From Chryseobacterium scophthalmum (GTDB lineage Bacteria; Bacteroidota; Bacteroidia; Flavobacteriales; Weeksellaceae): DNA of 64,000 nt. Under the pieces are notes generated by a model. It had not been told where the DNA came from. It ran no database searches and saw only the letters and a program-made list of their open reading frames with translations. A program made the translations under genes and the position numbers. This document shows, piece after piece, positions 24,815 through 31,968 of this stretch. Every line of letters begins with the position of its first letter. The first letter of the stretch is position 1. The stretch lies in assembly GCF_900143185.1 (NCBI RefSeq), contig NZ_FSRQ01000004.1, positions 124,001-188,000 of the forward strand, written 5' to 3'.

Positions 24815-25387
24815 ATGGAAACTTTTAAAGCGCATTTAGATAAATTTATTACCATCAGTGACGAAGAATTTACTTCTGTATTTTCTTTTTTCCATGTTTT
24901 AAAAACAAAAAAGAAAGAAAATCTGATGCTTGAAGGAGATGTTTGTAAATTCAAATATTTCGTTCTTGAAGGTTGTCTGAGAAAGTTTTTTGTAAATGAA
25001 AAAGGGGTGGAACAAACCACAGAATTCGCCATCGAAAACTGGTGGATTTCCGACACTTTTGCTTTTGAAAAACAGGTGAAAACAGATTTTAATATTCAGT
25101 CTGTTGAAAATTCTATGATTTTGGCGATTGATTTCCATTCTCAGGAATTGTTGTTGCAAAAACATCCGGTGATGGAACGTTATTTCAGAATGGTTTATCA
25201 AACTGCTTATGCAGCTGCCGAAAAAAGAATTCGCTATATTTATGAGATGACGAAAGAGGAATATTACGTGCATTTCAGTACTTTGTATCCTTGGTTTATC
25301 CAAAGAATTCCGCAATATTTACTGGCTTCATTTTTAGGTTTTACACCGGAATATTTAAGTGAAATCAGAGCAAAATTACGTTCTTAA
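24815..25387 (+). CDS. Crp/Fnr family transcriptional regulator
   Basis: A 190-aa protein with a cyclic-nucleotide-binding-like beta barrel (about residues 25-120: KKENLMLEGDVCKFKYFVLEG and GVEQTTEFAIENWWISD) and a short C-terminal helix-turn-helix (about 145-188: IPQYLLASFLGFTPEYLSEIRAKL). Flavobacteria have many such regulators that lack cAMP-binding residues; the phosphate-binding cassette is not conserved here, so the ligand is unknown. It precedes a DoxX and an AhpD-like gene on the same strand and probably controls them or the divergent DUF1304 gene. Confidence 0.88.
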   Translation: METFKAHLDKFITISDEEFTSVFSFFHVLKTKKKENLMLEGDVCKFKYFVLEGCLRKFFVNEKGVEQTTEFAIENWWISDTFAFEKQVKTDFNIQSVENSMILAIDFHSQELLLQKHPVMERYFRMVYQTAYAAAEKRIRYIYEMTKEEYYVHFSTLYPWFIQRIPQYLLASFLGFTPEYLSEIRAKLRS

Positions 25388-25450
25388 ACCAGTTTAAGAT
25401 TTTTACGATTCTTAATTCGCAACTTTGTCCTGTTCATAAAAACAAACGCA

Positions 25451-25882
25451 ATGACAGGCAAAGATTCTATATTTCCACAGTTATTTTTAAGATTGGCAAT
25501 TTCGGTGACAATGCTTTCTGCAATTGCAGACAGATTCGGTTTTTGGGGTGACAACTCAGCTTGGGAAAATTGGGAAAACTTCGAAAAATACACTCGACAA
25601 TTAACGTTTTTTCTTCCTGAAACTTTAAGTACATTTTCAGCTTACACGGCTACTTTTTTAGAAATACTTTTTCCATTGATGTTGATCTTAGGTTTCAAAA
25701 CAAAAATCGCAGCTTACGGAACCGGAATTTTATTGCTTGTTTTCGCCTTATCAATGAGCATTGCTTTAGGGATAAAAGCGCCTTTGGATTATTCGGTTTG
25801 GGTAGGAAGCGCAGCGGCTTTTTTATTGGCAACACAGAAAGAATTTTATTTTTCAATAGATACATTAACTAAAAAATCATAA
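25451..25882 (+). CDS. DoxX family membrane protein (143 aa)
   Basis: A four-helix membrane protein of the DoxX family. The N-terminal helix with LFLRLAISVTMLSAIADRFGFWG is characteristic, followed by ATFLEILFPLMLILGFKTKIAAYGTG. DoxX-like proteins take part in redox homeostasis at the membrane, including association with superoxide dismutase or thiol oxidation in mycobacteria. It is five bases upstream of an AhpD-like gene, so the two are co-transcribed, which fits a shared role in peroxide or electrophile defence. Confidence 0.88.
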   Translation: MTGKDSIFPQLFLRLAISVTMLSAIADRFGFWGDNSAWENWENFEKYTRQLTFFLPETLSTFSAYTATFLEILFPLMLILGFKTKIAAYGTGILLLVFALSMSIALGIKAPLDYSVWVGSAAAFLLATQKEFYFSIDTLTKKS

Positions 25883-25887
25883 ACAGT

Positions 25888-26331
25888 ATGAGTGCAAGAA
25901 TTAATATGGCAACTGTAGACACGGCCGCTTACAAAGCAATGATGGGATTGGAAGGATATCTTCAAACCATTTCTTTAAACCATATTCAGAAAGAATTAAT
26001 CAAAATCAGAGCGTCGCAAATCAACGGATGTGCTTTTTGTCTGGATATGCATACAAAAGATGCAAAGAAATACGGCGAAACTCCTCAAAGAATTTATCTT
26101 TTGAATGCATGGAGAGAAGCGTTGGAGCTTTATACGGAAGAAGAACAGGTACTTTTAGCAATGACTGAAGAGATTACTTTGATTAGCAAAAAAGGTTTGA
26201 CTGAAGAAACGTATTATAAGGCTAAGCAATTATTTGATGAAGGTCAGATTGCTCAAATTATCATGGCAATTGTTACCATAAATGCTTGGAACAGAATTGC
26301 AATTTCTACACATTTGCCAATTGCAAAGTAA
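25888..26331 (+). CDS. Carboxymuconolactone decarboxylase family (AhpD-like) protein
   Basis: A 147-aa all-helical protein with the AhpD-type redox site NGCAFCLDMHTKDA, where Cys48, Cys51 and His55 form the CxxCxxxH motif. Such proteins act as alkylhydroperoxidases or thiol partners. It is the last gene of a unit with DoxX and possibly the Crp-like regulator, and is followed by a strong terminator. A gamma-carboxymuconolactone decarboxylase role is unlikely, since the CxxC pair marks the AhpD-like branch and no catechol pathway genes are nearby. Confidence 0.9.
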   Translation: MSARINMATVDTAAYKAMMGLEGYLQTISLNHIQKELIKIRASQINGCAFCLDMHTKDAKKYGETPQRIYLLNAWREALELYTEEEQVLLAMTEEITLISKKGLTEETYYKAKQLFDEGQIAQIIMAIVTINAWNRIAISTHLPIAK

Positions 26332-26358
26332 AATTTTAAATCGATTAAATTATTAACG

Positions 26359-26396
26359 AAAATCGCTTCCCAATTATTGAGAAGCGATTTTTTTTG
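26359..26396. terminator. Bidirectional terminator
   Basis: AATCGCTTC (26361-26369) pairs with GAAGCGATT (26381-26389), flanked by A's on one side and a long T run on the other. It serves the AhpD-like gene and, from the other side, may serve the aldo/keto reductase. Confidence 0.85.
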
Positions 26397-26473
26397 CCAT
26401 TACCACGATCGAAGTAATCTTTTAAAAATTTGAGATTGCTTCATTTTGTTTGCAATGAAAAATGTTATATTGA

Positions 26474-27457
26474 TCAAAGTTGAGATAGCTCAGAATTAAT
26501 AAAATTCAATTCTTCCTGAGATAGATCGAAAGACATCGCTTTTGCATTTTCAATGGATTGTTGAGCGTTTCTTGCTCCTGCTAAAACTACTGAAATTGCG
26601 GGTTGTAAAGTTGTCCAACGCAATACCAGTTGAGAAAGAGTAGCTCCTTTGTCTTGTGCAATAGGTTCTATTTTTTCTAAGAAATTTTTTACTTTATCTA
26701 AATCGAATTGTGAGAAATATCCGTTTCTGTGATCGTTTTCTTTTAATTGATCTTCTTTAAAATATTTTCCGGTTAAAAGGCCTCTTTCCATTGGACTGTA
26801 AACGATAATTCCCGAATTATTTTCTAAAGAATAGGGAACTAAATCATTTTCAATTACCCGGTTCAGCATGCTGTAAGAAACCTGATTGCTTGCTAATTTG
26901 AATGTTTGATTGGCTTCTTCCATTTGCTCAACAGAATAATTACTAACACCTGCTGCACGAATTTTTCCTTGTTGAATCAGCAATTCCATCGCTTCCATCG
27001 TTTCACTGATCGGAGTTGTAGAATCTGGCCAATGCAATTGTAAAAGATCAATGTGATCTGTTCCCAATCTTTTTAAACTTTCCTCAACTTCTTTGATAAT
27101 GTTTTCTTTTGAAGCAAACTTGTACACGGGAATTATTTTGCCGTCATCATTTGCATCGAAGAAAAATTCACCTTTTCCATTATTGCTTCCATCCCAAACC
27201 AATCCGAATTTTGTTAACAACTGAATTTTCGAACGGTCTTTTCCTTTGATAGCTTCACCGATCATTTCCTCACTCAATCCGAAACCATAAAAAGGTGCGG
27301 TGTCAATGGAAGTTACACCATGATCTAGAGAAGCATGAATTGAGTTGATTGAATCTTGTTTTTCATTTCCACCCCACATATTGCCACCGATTGCGAACGC
27401 TCCGTGAGTGATCACTGAAAGTTCTAGATCTGTGTTTCCTAATTTTCTATATTGCAT
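26474..27457 (-). CDS. Aldo/keto reductase (327 aa)
   Basis: A TIM-barrel NADPH-dependent reductase. The N-terminus MQYRKLGNTDLELSVI is typical, the catalytic Asp-Tyr pair lies in SIDTAPFYGFGLSEEMIG, the catalytic His region is HIDLLQLHWPDSTTP, and the cofactor-binding tail includes VLRWTTLQPAISVVLAGARN. The sequence is closest to the AKR branch that includes YhdN/Tas-like enzymes. The substrate cannot be read. The gene is monocistronic, with a 71-base inverted repeat directly upstream. Confidence 0.92.
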   Translation of the reverse strand: MQYRKLGNTDLELSVITHGAFAIGGNMWGGNEKQDSINSIHASLDHGVTSIDTAPFYGFGLSEEMIGEAIKGKDRSKIQLLTKFGLVWDGSNNGKGEFFFDANDDGKIIPVYKFASKENIIKEVEESLKRLGTDHIDLLQLHWPDSTTPISETMEAMELLIQQGKIRAAGVSNYSVEQMEEANQTFKLASNQVSYSMLNRVIENDLVPYSLENNSGIIVYSPMERGLLTGKYFKEDQLKENDHRNGYFSQFDLDKVKNFLEKIEPIAQDKGATLSQLVLRWTTLQPAISVVLAGARNAQQSIENAKAMSFDLSQEELNFINSELSQL

Positions 27458-27506
27458 TTTTGTTCTAATTTTTAAATTTATTTAACCACAAAAATTTTCC
27501 ATTTCG

Positions 27507-27577
27507 TTTGTCATTCCGTAGGAATCTCAGCAGAATCAATTTAATCTTAAGAGCTTAGATTCCTACGGAATGACAAA
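27507..27577. repeat. Inverted-repeat element with perfect 21-bp arms (GTCATTCC...GGAATCT)
   Basis: The arm at 27507-27527 (core GTCATTCCGTAGGAATCT) faces its exact complement at 27557-27577. It is the best copy in the window of a dispersed family; partial copies lie at 15369-15447, 31611-31631 and 36037-36090. It separates the aldo/keto reductase from the DJ-1/PfpI gene and would form a strong hairpin in the transcript of the latter, which runs leftward into it. Confidence 0.85.
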
Positions 27578-27599
27578 AGGATGGTCAAATAATTATGTA

Positions 27600-28349
27600 T
27601 TATTTTTTTAATTCCTTTAAAATAGCCTCTCCCACACTTTTTGCAGATTGCGGATTTTGTCCTGTAATTACTCTTTGGTCTGTCACGACATGATTTTGCC
27701 AAAGTCCAGATTTTTCAAATTTTGCATCTCTTTCTTTCAATTTATCTTCCAAAAGGAAAGGAACTACGTTTGTTAATTTTACTTCAGCTTCCTCTTCATT
27801 GGTAAAAGCGTTGATTTTTTTACCATCAACCAAATATTTACCGTTATCCAATTTAATATTGACCAAACCGGCCGGACCGTGACAAACTGCAGCTACAATT
27901 CCTCCATTCTCATAAATTTTTGAAGCAATTTTTGATAATTCTGTATTGTCTGCAAAATCCCACATTGCGCCGTGACCTCCTGCATAAAAAATGGTAGAAT
28001 AATCATTTGGATTTACTTGTGAAGGCTGTAAAGATTGGTCGATTTTACTTTTGTCTTTACTTTCCCAAAACTCTTTGTTGGCAGGGTCTTTTAAATCAAA
28101 TCCATCAACAGGCGGAGTTCCGCCTTTCGGGCTTACAAAATCAATTTCGTAACCGGCTTTGTGAAGAACTTCCCAAGGATGCGAAACTTCACCAAGATAA
28201 TATCCGGTTTCTTCGCCGGTGTCACCTTTTTTGTCATGACTGGTCACGACAAACAGAATTTTCTTTTTCATATTTTTAGATTTTTTGGTTTGTGATTGTA
28301 CGAATCCTACTGTAAATAATGCAAGAATTAATAATGCTAATTTTTTCAT
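27600..28349 (-). CDS. Secreted DJ-1/PfpI family protein (class I glutamine amidotransferase-like)
   Basis: A 249-aa DJ-1/PfpI-superfamily protein. A signal peptide (MKKLALLILALFTVGFVQSQ) suggests export. The nucleophile is C156 in GIVAAVCHGPAGLV, with the preceding Gly/His loop GGHGAMWDFAD and the early Glu region GEETGYYLGEVSHPWE typical of Hsp31-like members. These act as glyoxalase III, deglycase or chaperone. A start seven codons further upstream is possible but lies inside an inverted-repeat element, so the internal Met was chosen. A secreted form is less common. Confidence 0.88.
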   Translation of the reverse strand: MKKLALLILALFTVGFVQSQTKKSKNMKKKILFVVTSHDKKGDTGEETGYYLGEVSHPWEVLHKAGYEIDFVSPKGGTPPVDGFDLKDPANKEFWESKDKSKIDQSLQPSQVNPNDYSTIFYAGGHGAMWDFADNTELSKIASKIYENGGIVAAVCHGPAGLVNIKLDNGKYLVDGKKINAFTNEEEAEVKLTNVVPFLLEDKLKERDAKFEKSGLWQNHVVTDQRVITGQNPQSAKSVGEAILKELKK

Positions 28350-28365
28350 ATTTAATAATTTTTTT

Positions 28366-28489
28366 ACCATTAAGAGAATTTAAGAAGTTTAGAATATATA
28401 AGATGTAGCTGCGTTTTAAGCGTGTGATTTTAAAAAAAATCTGTTGATTTTCCTTAATTAATCTTAACATCTTAAATTCTCTTAATGGT
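28366..28489. repeat. 124-base element with 20-bp perfect inverted ends
   Basis: The end CCATTAAGAGAATTTAAGA (28367-28385) and its complement (28470-28488) bound an AT-rich core. The outer part abuts the start of the DJ-1/PfpI gene on one side and the stop of the quinol monooxygenase gene on the other. It resembles a small non-autonomous mobile element or dispersed palindrome and has no coding potential. Confidence 0.8.
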
Positions 28490-28496
28490 TTAATGT

Positions 28497-28784
28497 TTAA
28501 ATAATTTCGGTTAAATAAATCTGTGGTTTTTCCTGCAACTTTTCATCAACCAAATCTCCAAAGGCTTTAATGTAAGGTTGCTCATTATGCTGTTTCAATC
28601 CTTCTTTGCTTTTCCATATTTCGTAGAAAACAAAATGATTTTTATCTTCAATTCCTTGATGAAGCGTATATAATTCGTTGGCTTCTTCTTTTCTGGTTTC
28701 TGTTACCATATTTTGAAGAACTACCAAAACTTCGGTTCTGTGCTCTTCTTTTGCTTTTATTATTGCGGTAAGATAGATTTTCAT
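28497..28784 (-). CDS. Putative quinol monooxygenase (ABM domain, YgiN-like)
   Basis: A 95-aa antibiotic-biosynthesis-monooxygenase-type dimeric ferredoxin-like protein. It shows the pattern ALLTAIIKAKEEHRTEVLVVL-like N-terminal strand and helix, then FVFYEIWKSKEGLKQHNEQPYIKAF, which is the family signature. It overlaps the upstream MdaB-like gene by one base. YgiN and MdaB form a quinol/quinone redox pair in E. coli, so the operon context supports this assignment. Confidence 0.9.
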   Translation of the reverse strand: MKIYLTAIIKAKEEHRTEVLVVLQNMVTETRKEEANELYTLHQGIEDKNHFVFYEIWKSKEGLKQHNEQPYIKAFGDLVDEKLQEKPQIYLTEII

Positions 28785-29398
28785 TAGACTAATTGTGGTT
28801 TTAATTCTTTTTCAAAAACGTTTGTAAGATGTTCTCTGTATAATTTCATATCGCGCTCGATATTTGCATTTTTCTCTACATCATGGAAGTGGAAACTTTC
28901 CATTTTTTCTAAAGAAACGAATGCATTCATTCTGTGAAAACCAAATAATGGTCCATTGTCTACACTTGTTTCATTGAAAAATTCTCCGGGAAGAGTGAAG
29001 GCTGTTTCCGGCGCATTCCAGCTTGTAGTAACCATATATTTTCTTCCGCCCAACATTCCTCCGGTTCCGTAGTTGATTTTTGGATTTTCAGAAGTTCTAC
29101 CGTCACTCATGTAAATTCCTTTTGCATGACCGGCTGTAAAAACTTCATCGATATATTTTTTCAAACCATTCGGCAACTGAAACCACCAAATCGGAGTGTG
29201 ATAAATGATATAATCTGCCCAGACAAATTTTTCTACTTCCTCATTTTTATTGTAATTGTCGCTTACATTGCTGATTTGCACTTCTACATTTTCGAAATTT
29301 TTTAAAACTTCCAATGTGTTTTCTGCAATAGTCTGATTATATTTTCCTCCTGAATGTCCGAAGTTTTGTCCACCGTTGATGATTAATACTTTTTTCAT
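28784..29398 (-). CDS. MdaB-like NAD(P)H-dependent quinone oxidoreductase
   Basis: A 204-aa flavodoxin-fold (Flavodoxin_2) enzyme. The FAD-binding start is INGGQNFGHSGGKYNQTIAE, followed by ADYIIYHTPIWWFQLPNGLKKYIDEVF and GTGGMLGGRKYMVTTSWNAPE, which match MdaB (modulator of drug activity). MdaB reduces quinones by two electrons and prevents semiquinone cycling. Its partner YgiN-type monooxygenase gene follows at once. A TAACTTTG box lies 29 bases before the start codon. Confidence 0.92.
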   Translation of the reverse strand: MKKVLIINGGQNFGHSGGKYNQTIAENTLEVLKNFENVEVQISNVSDNYNKNEEVEKFVWADYIIYHTPIWWFQLPNGLKKYIDEVFTAGHAKGIYMSDGRTSENPKINYGTGGMLGGRKYMVTTSWNAPETAFTLPGEFFNETSVDNGPLFGFHRMNAFVSLEKMESFHFHDVEKNANIERDMKLYREHLTNVFEKELKPQLV

Positions 29399-29426
29399 TT
29401 TGTATGATTGTTTAAATTTTACTCTG

Positions 29427-29434
29427 CAAAGTTA
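29427..29434 (-). promoter_or_regulatory. Candidate -7 box for the MdaB-like operon
   Basis: TAACTTTG on the minus strand, 29 bases upstream of the start codon. Confidence 0.45.
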
Positions 29435-29626
29435 TGTCGGGAATTTGTATAATTAAAATAATATAAATTATATTAAACTATCAGAATAATGATGTTTAAA
29501 AATGTTGATTTTAAAAACTCTTCATTTATTGCGAAGCAAATTTATTATTGCATTTTATCTTTTACGAATTCCATTTTCATGGTTAAAAGTCATAGTTTGT
29601 CTGTATTAAAATTATTTTCTGTCATG

Positions 29627-29634
29627 TAAATTTG
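29627..29634 (+). promoter_or_regulatory. Candidate -7 box for the metallophosphoesterase gene
   Basis: TAAATTTG, ending 20 bases before the ATG at 29654. It favours that ATG over a TTG at 29636. Confidence 0.45.
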
Positions 29635-29653
29635 TTTGATAATTAAAAGAATA

Positions 29654-30397
29654 ATGATTCAAATTGCGGTTTTTGGTGATGTGCATGGAAATCTTCCAGC
29701 TTTGGAGGCGGTTTTAAATGATATTGAAGAAAGAGGAATTCGTCAAAAATTTTGTTTGGGAGACCTCGTAGATTTTGCTCCTTGGGGAAATGAAGTAATT
29801 GAAAAAATGAAGAGTCTGAACATTCCTTGTTTAATGGGAAATCATGATGAGAGAATTGCTTTTGATATCTCTGTAATTCCTTTAAGCAAGCATTCTGAAG
29901 AAGAAACAGCTGCAAGATTTTTAGCTATTGATCACTCCAAAAAATATATTACAAAAGAAAACAAAACATTTTTATCAGAATTGCCTTTTAATTTAAAACT
30001 AAATTATAAGATAGGCGAAAAACATTGGAATATTCAGTTGGTGCATTCCAGTTTAGAAAGTAATGATACTTATTTGTATGAATCAGAAAATGATGAGGTT
30101 TTTCAAAATATGCTCAGTGAATCTCAATCTGATGTAATTATGATGGGACACACTCATGTTTCATTTAAAAAATATTTTAATGGAAAATGGGCAATTAACA
30201 GTGGTTCTGTTGGTCGCTCGAGAGAAGAAAACCGTTTGGCTTCTTATGTAATACTGACTTTGGATGAAGAAAAAATCACTCCTGAAATTATTCAATTAGA
30301 TTATCCGCTTGAAAAAGTTGCTCAGGAAATCGAGAAAAGTGAGATCCCGAATTATTATGCTTCTTTCCTAAGAAACGAAAAACTATCAGTATTCTGA
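29654..30397 (+). CDS. Metallophosphoesterase (YfcE/calcineurin-like)
   Basis: A 247-aa calcineurin-like phosphoesterase. The metal-binding blocks are in order: AVFGDVHGNLPALEAVL, CLGDLVDFAPWG, CLMGNHDERIAF, then MMGHTHVSFKKYF and the final AINSGSVGRSREENR. All dimetal ligands are intact. Such enzymes hydrolyse phosphodiesters or phosphomonoesters of unknown cellular identity. A TTG six codons upstream could extend the frame, but the ATG gives the canonical N-terminus behind a promoter box. It is followed 38 bases later by the LysR gene with its own box. Confidence 0.9.
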   Translation: MIQIAVFGDVHGNLPALEAVLNDIEERGIRQKFCLGDLVDFAPWGNEVIEKMKSLNIPCLMGNHDERIAFDISVIPLSKHSEEETAARFLAIDHSKKYITKENKTFLSELPFNLKLNYKIGEKHWNIQLVHSSLESNDTYLYESENDEVFQNMLSESQSDVIMMGHTHVSFKKYFNGKWAINSGSVGRSREENRLASYVILTLDEEKITPEIIQLDYPLEKVAQEIEKSEIPNYYASFLRNEKLSVF

Positions 30398-30405
30398 TTA
30401 TTTCG

Positions 30406-30413
30406 TAATTTTG
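30406..30413 (+). promoter_or_regulatory. Candidate -7 box for the LysR gene
   Basis: TAATTTTG, ending 22 bases before the LysR start codon. Confidence 0.4.
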
Positions 30414-30435
30414 TATCATAATTAAAATAACTAGT

Positions 30436-31344
30436 ATGGTTAATTTAGAATGGTACCGCACTTTTAAAGCGATTTATAAAACCGGAACGTTAACCGGAGC
30501 GGCAGATTCTCTGTTTATTTCGCAACCCGGAGTAAGTTTGCATTTAGGCTCATTGGAAGCGTATGTTGGATACAAATTATTTGACAGAACCGGAAGAAAA
30601 ATGATTCCAACTGAGAGAGGAAAGGTTTTGTTTAATGCAATTTCAGAACCTTTGACAAAACTTGAAGAAGTTGAAAAAAACTTTCAGAAATCTACCGAAA
30701 AACATACGCCAACCATCAGTGTCGGAATGTGTTTTGAGACTTTTCAAACTACTTTAGAACAGTATGTTTCGACGCTGGATTTTAATTTAATTATCAGTTT
30801 TGGTGAGTATCCTGAAATGCTCGACCAGTTGGATAAAGGAATTTTAGATTTAATTATCACTCCTAAAAAAGGAACATCGCCCAATATTCTGCACGAAGCA
30901 TTTTCTTCTGAACAAATTATTTTGGTAGGCGGAAAAGATATTGATACAGAAAGTTTTGGTGAGGTTTTAAAAACCAAAGATTTTCAAAAAATTGAAAGCT
31001 GGCTGAAAAACGAAAAATGGTACGGTACAACTGGTGATATGGAACATCTTTTTCAGTTTTGGCTAATGAATTTCGGGCATAAACCTAATTTCAGACCCAA
31101 TTATATTGTTCCAAACTTAAATTCGATTATCCGTTGTCTGAAAGGCGGAACGGGATTGGCCGTTGTTCCTGATTTTTTATGTAAAAATGAAATTGAAAGT
31201 GGTGAAATACAACTGATTTGGGAAGGCGATAAAAAACTTGAAAACACTCTTTACTTTGGCTGCAGAAAAAAGACAATGTATCAATCTGAAATCGACCACA
31301 TCAAAGGACTTTTCAGACAGGTGATGAGTGGAGTTGAGGTTTAA
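30436..31344 (+). CDS. LysR family transcriptional regulator
   Basis: A 302-aa LTTR. The N-terminal winged helix has YKTGTLTGAADSLFISQPGVS and LFDRTGRKMIPTERGKVL, the classic LysR signature. The C-terminal part is a periplasmic-binding-like effector domain (about residues 90-300), including CLKGGTGLAVVPDFLCKN. LysR regulators usually control a neighbouring divergent gene; here the nearest divergent operon is the MdaB/YgiN pair, about 1 kb upstream beyond the metallophosphoesterase. That link is only a guess. Confidence 0.92.
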   Translation: MVNLEWYRTFKAIYKTGTLTGAADSLFISQPGVSLHLGSLEAYVGYKLFDRTGRKMIPTERGKVLFNAISEPLTKLEEVEKNFQKSTEKHTPTISVGMCFETFQTTLEQYVSTLDFNLIISFGEYPEMLDQLDKGILDLIITPKKGTSPNILHEAFSSEQIILVGGKDIDTESFGEVLKTKDFQKIESWLKNEKWYGTTGDMEHLFQFWLMNFGHKPNFRPNYIVPNLNSIIRCLKGGTGLAVVPDFLCKNEIESGEIQLIWEGDKKLENTLYFGCRKKTMYQSEIDHIKGLFRQVMSGVEV

Positions 31345-31408
31345 TTTTTAGTGATTTTTTTTGTTGTACAAGAAATAAAAAATCAGTTTTTTGTACTAAA
31401 AAGGTTTG

Positions 31409-31470
31409 TTTTGAGATTGCTTTACTTCAACAAGTTCGATAAAAGCTCACTGCAACTTCTCGCAATGACG
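31409..31470. repeat. GTCATTGCGAG...GCAATCTCA repeat, inverted copy
   Basis: Read on the minus strand it begins GTCATTGCGAGAAGT and ends AAAGCAATCTCAAA, with a central GAGCTTTTATCGAAC. A diverged copy lies at 38870-38930 in the opposite orientation. It is a common dispersed palindrome type in Flavobacteriia. Confidence 0.65.
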
Positions 31471-31475
31471 ATAAT

Positions 31476-31533
31476 AATTCCCCTCCTTTGGAGGGGTGGC
31501 GAAAATTTCAAAGAAATTTTTGACGGGGTGGTT
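31476..31533. repeat. CCCCTCCTTTGGAGGGG...GACGGGGTGG repeat, copy 1
   Basis: AATTCCCCTCCTTTGGAGGG and GGTGGCGAAAATT, then TTTTTGACGGGGTGGTT. An almost identical copy lies inverted at 39180-39236. It is not coding, although a short reading frame crosses it. Confidence 0.8.
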
Positions 31534-31610
31534 CTTTAACTTCAAGATTTTTCACACTATAATTTTTATTCTGCAAGGATCTAAATTTTTATGATAAAGA
31601 TTCGTATAGG

Positions 31611-31631
31611 GATTCCTACAGAATGACAAAC
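31611..31631. repeat. GGATTCCTACAGAATGACAAA, one arm of the GTCATTCC repeat
   Basis: Matches one arm of the 27507-27577 element with small changes. The partner arm is decayed or lost. Confidence 0.5.
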
Positions 31632-31673
31632 TGTGTATTTATGACAGAATTTGAAATGAAAGACCGAAAATCT

Positions 31674-31741
31674 AGCCCAGATTGCAGTGAAAATCCTTTT
31701 TTTGAAAAAAAAGATTGTAACGAAAAGCGGGAAAAAGCTCC
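31674..31741. repeat. AGCCC...AGCGGGA dispersed structured repeat, copy 2
   Basis: AGCCCAGATTGCAGTG, then ATCCTTTTTTTG / AAAAAAAAGATT, which pair, then AACGAAAAGCGGGAAAAAGC. It follows the same layout as 9677-9743 and 39031-39123. Confidence 0.6.
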
Positions 31742-31788
31742 TAAAAAGTACGGAAGATGAAAGCGGGAATTTTATAGGTTTGAAAATA

Positions 31789-31815
31789 GATTTCTCCTTT
31801 GTCGAAATGACAAAC
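31789..31815. repeat. GTCATTTCGACAAAGGAGAAATC repeat, inverted
   Basis: Plus strand GATTTCTCCTTTGTCGAAAT then GACAAAC. It is another short dispersed motif in the 624-base gap between LysR and the ABC-F gene. That gap (31345-31968) holds five repeat types and then the ABC-F promoter and leader, but no gene. Confidence 0.5.
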
Positions 31816-31850
31816 TCAATGTAGAAAAAGCTTCGAAAAATAAATTTCAT

Positions 31851-31968
31851 TATCTTTGCATCACACAAAACCCAAAACATCAGACATGTAGAATTTAATT
31901 TCTTTCAAATTTAATAAACAATAACGGAAAATGTTATTGCAGTTTAACCTTACTAAAAGAAAGAAATT
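31851..31968 (+). promoter_or_regulatory. Promoter and structured leader of the ABC-F gene
   Basis: TATCTTTG (31851-31858) is a -7 box and predicts a leader of about 105 bases. In the leader, TAATTTCTTTC (31896-31906) is the exact complement of GAAAGAAATTA (31959-31969), which includes the first base of the start codon. Between them CAATAAC (31919-31925) pairs with GTTATTG (31933-31939). The long pairing would occlude the start codon. A 35-codon frame from ATG 31931 overlaps the gene start out of frame. Confidence 0.5.

Noticed and set aside
31351..31539. Rightward frame of 62 codons after the LysR gene
   Set aside because: Most of it is the GTCATTGCGAG and CCCCTCC repeats translated.
31581..31880. 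Leftward frame of 99 codons upstream of the ABC-F gene
   Set aside because: It is made of dispersed repeats and the ABC-F promoter; Phe-rich composition with no motif.
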